From NCBI GenBank assembly GCA_026195755.1, contig JAPHRL010000032.1:1-9207 (forward strand): DNA of 9,207 nucleotides, written 5' to 3'. Made by a program: the position numbers and the translations under genes. This document shows positions 6,582 to 9,207 of the stretch, in pieces. Under the pieces are notes generated by a model. The model worked only from the letters and a program-made list of their open reading frames with translations. It was not told the DNA's origin and did not search any database. The DNA is from Kangiella sp. Lineage in GTDB: Bacteria > Pseudomonadota > Gammaproteobacteria > Enterobacterales > Kangiellaceae. The stretch's first letter is position 1. Every line of letters begins with the position of its first letter.

Positions 6582-7463
6582 ATGAATAACTCAGGGATCT
6601 CTCTAACGCTAATGGGTAACCTAGCCATTAGATACAATGGAGTGCGTCAACAATTCAGGCTAACTGGTAGCACTAAAAATCTTTTTATGTTGCTAGCTTG
6701 CCATTGTAATCATACTTTCCGTAAAGAATATTTATACGACAATATCTGGCCGGATTCTCCATGCCAACAAGCACGCTCTGCATTAAACACTGCCTTATGG
6801 CGTATCAAAAAATACTTGAGCTCATTTGAGGGTATTGGAATCGTCACTTATGACGATTTAGTGAGCTTAAGTATTGCTTCTGATGTTTATCTTGATGTCC
6901 GTGCTTTGGAAAGTGCCGTAAATGAATTGCAGAACTCCAAAGCAGACTCTTTTCTTCTTGATACAACTCATAGAGAACAGTTAACTGATATTGTCGCTAA
7001 CTGTTATGGCTTATTTCTTGAAGGCTCTGATGAACCTTGGGTGCACTCTGCACGTGAGCTTTATACATCATATTATATTCAAGCACTGACTTACTGTATG
7101 CGTGATGCTGTGGCATCAGGTTTATATGAGAGTGCACTGCAACACGGGCGGCGATTGTTAGAGCTTGATCCATTTAGAGAAACTGCCCAGCGTGAGATAA
7201 TGTGGGTATACGTCATGAATGGGCAGAGAGCTCAAGCTATAAAGCAGTATCTTGATCTGAAAGGTATGTTACAAAAAGAACTCGAAATTGAACCAATGCC
7301 CGAGACTGTAGAGTTATATCAATGCATTGTCTCAGATAAGAAGCCCGATTATTTTTTAAATTCAACCAGCAAGAATTGTGATGGCCAAGATTTAAAAAAA
7401 TATAATTTAGATCAAATAAGGCAACAAATTTTCCACCATTTAGTCACTGACCTTAGTTTATAA
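6582..7463 (+). CDS. SARP-type transcriptional regulator (winged helix + BTAD domain)
   Basis: This is a 293-aa cytoplasmic DNA-binding regulator. The start is taken at ATG 6582, with AAAGGA at 6570-6575. Upstream in-frame GTG 6507 lacks a ribosome site and would read through the terminator hairpin. Residues 1 to about 98 form an OmpR-like winged helix: a LTLMGNLAIRYNG strand region, a LLACHCNHTFRKEYLYDNIWPD positioning helix, and an ARSALNTALWRIKKYL recognition helix at about 64-79. Residues 102 to about 250 are a bacterial transcriptional activator domain, with YESALQHGRRLLELDPFRE and the classic LKGMLQKELEIEPMPET near 226-242. Length and architecture match short SARPs (ActII-ORF4, DnrI type) without an NB-ARC ATPase. 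The last ~43 residues match nothing I recognise. Its position next to a tail-sheath operon, with phased repeats between, suggests it activates that operon. Confidence 0.85.
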   Translation: MNNSGISLTLMGNLAIRYNGVRQQFRLTGSTKNLFMLLACHCNHTFRKEYLYDNIWPDSPCQQARSALNTALWRIKKYLSSFEGIGIVTYDDLVSLSIASDVYLDVRALESAVNELQNSKADSFLLDTTHREQLTDIVANCYGLFLEGSDEPWVHSARELYTSYYIQALTYCMRDAVASGLYESALQHGRRLLELDPFRETAQREIMWVYVMNGQRAQAIKQYLDLKGMLQKELEIEPMPETVELYQCIVSDKKPDYFLNSTSKNCDGQDLKKYNLDQIRQQIFHHLVTDLSL

Positions 7464-7512
7464 CTCCTATCTTTTCTGCCAAAAACCATTTCTATCAATT
7501 AGTTACGCGCAT

Positions 7513-7585
7513 TGTGACTGAGCTGTGACTCGGTCACGTTGCTCCTGTGATTTTACTGTGCCTCATAGCTTTCGGTGGCGTGACA
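7513..7585 (+). promoter_or_regulatory. Phased heptamer repeat array, candidate BTAD-regulator operator
   Basis: Direct repeats at 7513 (TGTGACT), 7524 (TGTGACT), 7546 (TGTGATT), 7557 (TGTGCCT) and 7579 (CGTGACA) are spaced 11, 22, 11 and 22 bp, so all lie on one face of the helix. SARP regulators are known to bind heptamer direct repeats at 11- or 22-bp spacing just upstream of the -10 box. The array lies between the BTAD gene and the injection-system genes. An embedded palindrome, GTGAC-TCG-GTCAC, covers 7525-7537. The -10 region is unclear; weak candidates lie around 7593-7602. Confidence 0.55.
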
Positions 7586-7663
7586 GAAACGATAGCTATT
7601 TGAGAGTACGCGGAATTTTGTTCTGCTAGCTTTCTTTTATGGATTAAGCCAAGAAGTGCGAAT

Positions 7664-7873
7664 ATGCAGGACTTCCCACAATATTCTTCGATTCTGTCAA
7701 ACCAGAAACAATATGTATTCATTTTTCGAGTTAACCGAGAAATGAGTAAAGAGAGTGGGGTACCGGAAAGAACCATTATCAATCTTGAATTAGCCAATAC
7801 CAAACAGAGCTGGTCATTTTCCAGTTTAGAAGAAGCATTTGAGCAAATTCAAAATACTTTATCAAAAGCTTAA
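7664..7873 (+). CDS. Small 69-aa protein preceding the tail sheath gene
   Basis: No function is known to me. The ATG at 7664 has a weak purine run (AAGAAG, 7651-7656), and the TAA is 40 bp before the sheath ATG. The protein is soluble, with no signal peptide or TM segment. Its layout is strand, linker, strand, helix: YVFIFRVNRE at about 17-26, IINLELANTKQSWSFSSLEE at about 38-57, then an amphipathic helix to Leu66. This fits a loose pattern I recall for a family of ~60-80-aa proteins (F.vRIw.E, a W/strand, sGe..yF.sLee, Fi...L), though Trp is missing at the first motif. The similarity is remote and not proof. It may be a chaperone, cap-like or regulatory factor of the injection system. The real-gene call rests on position, a protein-like sequence and the lack of a better frame. 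Confidence 0.6.
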   Translation: MQDFPQYSSILSNQKQYVFIFRVNREMSKESGVPERTIINLELANTKQSWSFSSLEEAFEQIQNTLSKA

Positions 7874-7913
7874 TCCTCAACAGGGTCTATAAAATATGTA
7901 AAAGGACGATTTT

Positions 7914-9207
7914 ATGATTAATCCAACTTATCCAGGTGTTTATGTACAAGAGAAAGCGTCAGGCGCAAGAGCAATAGCTGGCGTAGCTACCTCTATTACC
8001 GCTTTTGTCGGCACGACAAGGCGAGGGCAACTCAATACCCCCACCCGAATTTTTAACCTAAGAGATTACGAGCGACACTTTGGCGCGGGTGGTAGTGCCA
8101 GCTTTACGGAAGAACAGATTAAATTATTCTTTGATAATGGCGGCACTGAGGCATGGATTACCAGAATTGCTAAAGATGCAGAAGCTGCGTCTGTTGATGT
8201 GGAAAACGAAGAGGGGGATGCTGTTCTCAGATTTACTGCCAAGGAGGTGGGGGTCGAAGGCAACAATATCCGTGTTGAGGTTGACTACAATACGCTGCAG
8301 CCTGAAGCAACTTTCAATCTTAAGGTTTATCGTCGTATTACTAATAGCAATGGAACTATCAGTATTGAGAACAACGAAACCTACAGTAATCTTTCTATGG
8401 ATCCAGACGATGGTAAGTATGCTGTTACGAATATCAACAATTTAAGCTCTTTAGTTGAAGCTGAAGACTTAGCAGCTGGTGCTGTTACTCCAATGAGTGC
8501 TTCACACTCATTATCAGGACTTTTGTTGCCGGATGATGATGGTGACTTTGTGGATACGGTTACTGATAAATTTTCAGGTAATTCATCTGGACAGTTTGTT
8601 TTAAAAGTAGATAACAATGCCCCGGTTACCATTGTTGTTTCATTACCTCCCGCAACTCCGGTAGCTGATTTTGATGATGATTTACTGGTGAATATTTCGG
8701 ATGCGCTTAATGCTGGCATCAGTTCGTTAGGCCTGAGTAACACAGTGAATTGTACTTATAACTCTGACGTTTCTACAGGCAGGATGATTCACATCAGTGT
8801 TGATGATGCCAGAATCAGCATAACACCGGCAGCAAGCAATGATATTGCAGTTCCATTAATGCTAGGTAGCAGTCAGGGTGGACTAGAAGTGAGTCGTTTT
8901 GCAAACTTACGTCCAGCAGCTTCTTGCTATGTAGCACGGCCCTACACAATATCTGGCACAGCGCCTGATTTTACACCCTTAATTTCACTTTTTGAAACCG
9001 ATAAGGCTGATTTAAATGCATTTGCTCTAACCGACTCAAGCAGCTTTAGTCCTCATAGCTTTGGCGGTATTACCTATTCCAATGCAACCGGCAATATGTT
9101 GGTAGGAAATCAATTCATACCATCCAGTCCTCCAGACCACTCTTTTGGTGCCTTGGTTAATCTCACAGAAAATCTGAATGCAATTGCTACAGTTATTTCA
9201 AATAACA
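7914..9207 (+). CDS. Contractile tail sheath protein (phage-tail-like injection system), 3' end outside window
   Basis: This is the sheath subunit of a contractile phage-tail-like particle, whose contraction drives the inner tube through a target membrane. ATG 7914 has AAAGGA at 7901-7906. The frame is open for 431 codons to the window edge, with no stop. N-terminal residues TYPGVYVQEKASGARAIAGV (4-23) and SITAFVG (27-33) are the hallmark of tail-sheath proteins (COG3497 type). NLRDYERHFG (48-57) and FFDNGGTEAWITRI (72-85) complete domain 1. Residues 112-123 (VGVEGNNIRVEV) match the usual (W)GNxIxVxV strand. ETYSNLSMDPD (155-165) and a GGLEVSRFANLRPAA stretch (about 322-336) also fit sheaths of extracellular injection systems. 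The conserved C-terminal interlocking domain has not yet appeared, so the full protein probably exceeds 550 aa. A prophage or R-type tailocin remains possible. Confidence 0.9.
   Translation, partial: MINPTYPGVYVQEKASGARAIAGVATSITAFVGTTRRGQLNTPTRIFNLRDYERHFGAGGSASFTEEQIKLFFDNGGTEAWITRIAKDAEAASVDVENEEGDAVLRFTAKEVGVEGNNIRVEVDYNTLQPEATFNLKVYRRITNSNGTISIENNETYSNLSMDPDDGKYAVTNINNLSSLVEAEDLAAGAVTPMSASHSLSGLLLPDDDGDFVDTVTDKFSGNSSGQFVLKVDNNAPVTIVVSLPPATPVADFDDDLLVNISDALNAGISSLGLSNTVNCTYNSDVSTGRMIHISVDDARISITPAASNDIAVPLMLGSSQGGLEVSRFANLRPAASCYVARPYTISGTAPDFTPLISLFETDKADLNAFALTDSSSFSPHSFGGITYSNATGNMLVGNQFIPSSPPDHSFGALVNLTENLNAIATVISNN

Noticed and set aside
7561..7572. 12-nt repeat CCTCATAGCTTT shared with 9051-9062
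   Set aside because: A handful of 12-mer matches is expected by chance in 9 kb, and one copy is inside sheath coding sequence.
8080..8445. Open frames on both strands within 8066-8743
   Set aside because: The sheath frame through this region has no stop and matches family motifs. The others are out-of-frame shadows.
1..9207. CRISPR array, tRNA, rRNA, insertion sequence or attachment site
   Set aside because: No regularly spaced long repeats, clover-leaf-like or rRNA-like sequences, transposase or integrase genes, or terminal inverted repeats were seen.

Overview
The window looks like chromosomal DNA of a moderate-GC, probably aquatic gammaproteobacterium. That placement is an inference from protein style and codon use; there is no rRNA, tRNA or other firm taxonomic marker. 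Every supported gene is on the + strand. The window joins two unrelated modules.

Module 1 (1-6423) is a heavy-metal efflux operon. In order it holds the 3' part of a CzcB-type periplasmic adaptor, a complete CzcA-type RND pump, a HupE/UreJ-type membrane protein, a membrane-anchored periplasmic protein, a small DUF6488-type exported protein with a His-containing mature N-terminus, and a DUF2231 membrane protein fused in frame to a His-rich linker and an NTF2/SnoaL-like domain. Junctions are tight (gaps of 1-15 bp and one 8-bp overlap), as expected for one transcript. The pump keeps the D402/D408/E415 pattern of divalent-cation exporters such as CzcA, and the accessory proteins are rich in His motifs. 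The likely substrate is therefore Zn/Co/Cd/Ni rather than Cu/Ag. The last gene is split by an in-frame TGA (5596-5598) where the flanking family pattern calls for Trp. It is either a fresh nonsense mutation, a readthrough site or a sequencing error.

A hairpin followed by T-rich sequence (6508-6540) separates the modules.

Module 2 (6582-9207, running off the right edge) looks like the start of a phage-tail-like contractile injection system (CIS) locus. It holds a SARP-type regulator (OmpR-like winged helix plus BTAD domain, no ATPase domain), a ~200-bp intergenic region, a 69-aa small protein, and the first 431 codons of a tail sheath protein. The most notable observation is in the intergenic region: five GTGAC-like sites (7513-7585) all fall in the same 11-bp phase. 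This is the architecture known for operators of SARP/BTAD activators in Streptomyces. It suggests that the BTAD protein directly switches on the injection-system operon. Tube, baseplate, spike, ATPase and toxin genes would have to lie beyond 9207 and are not visible here.
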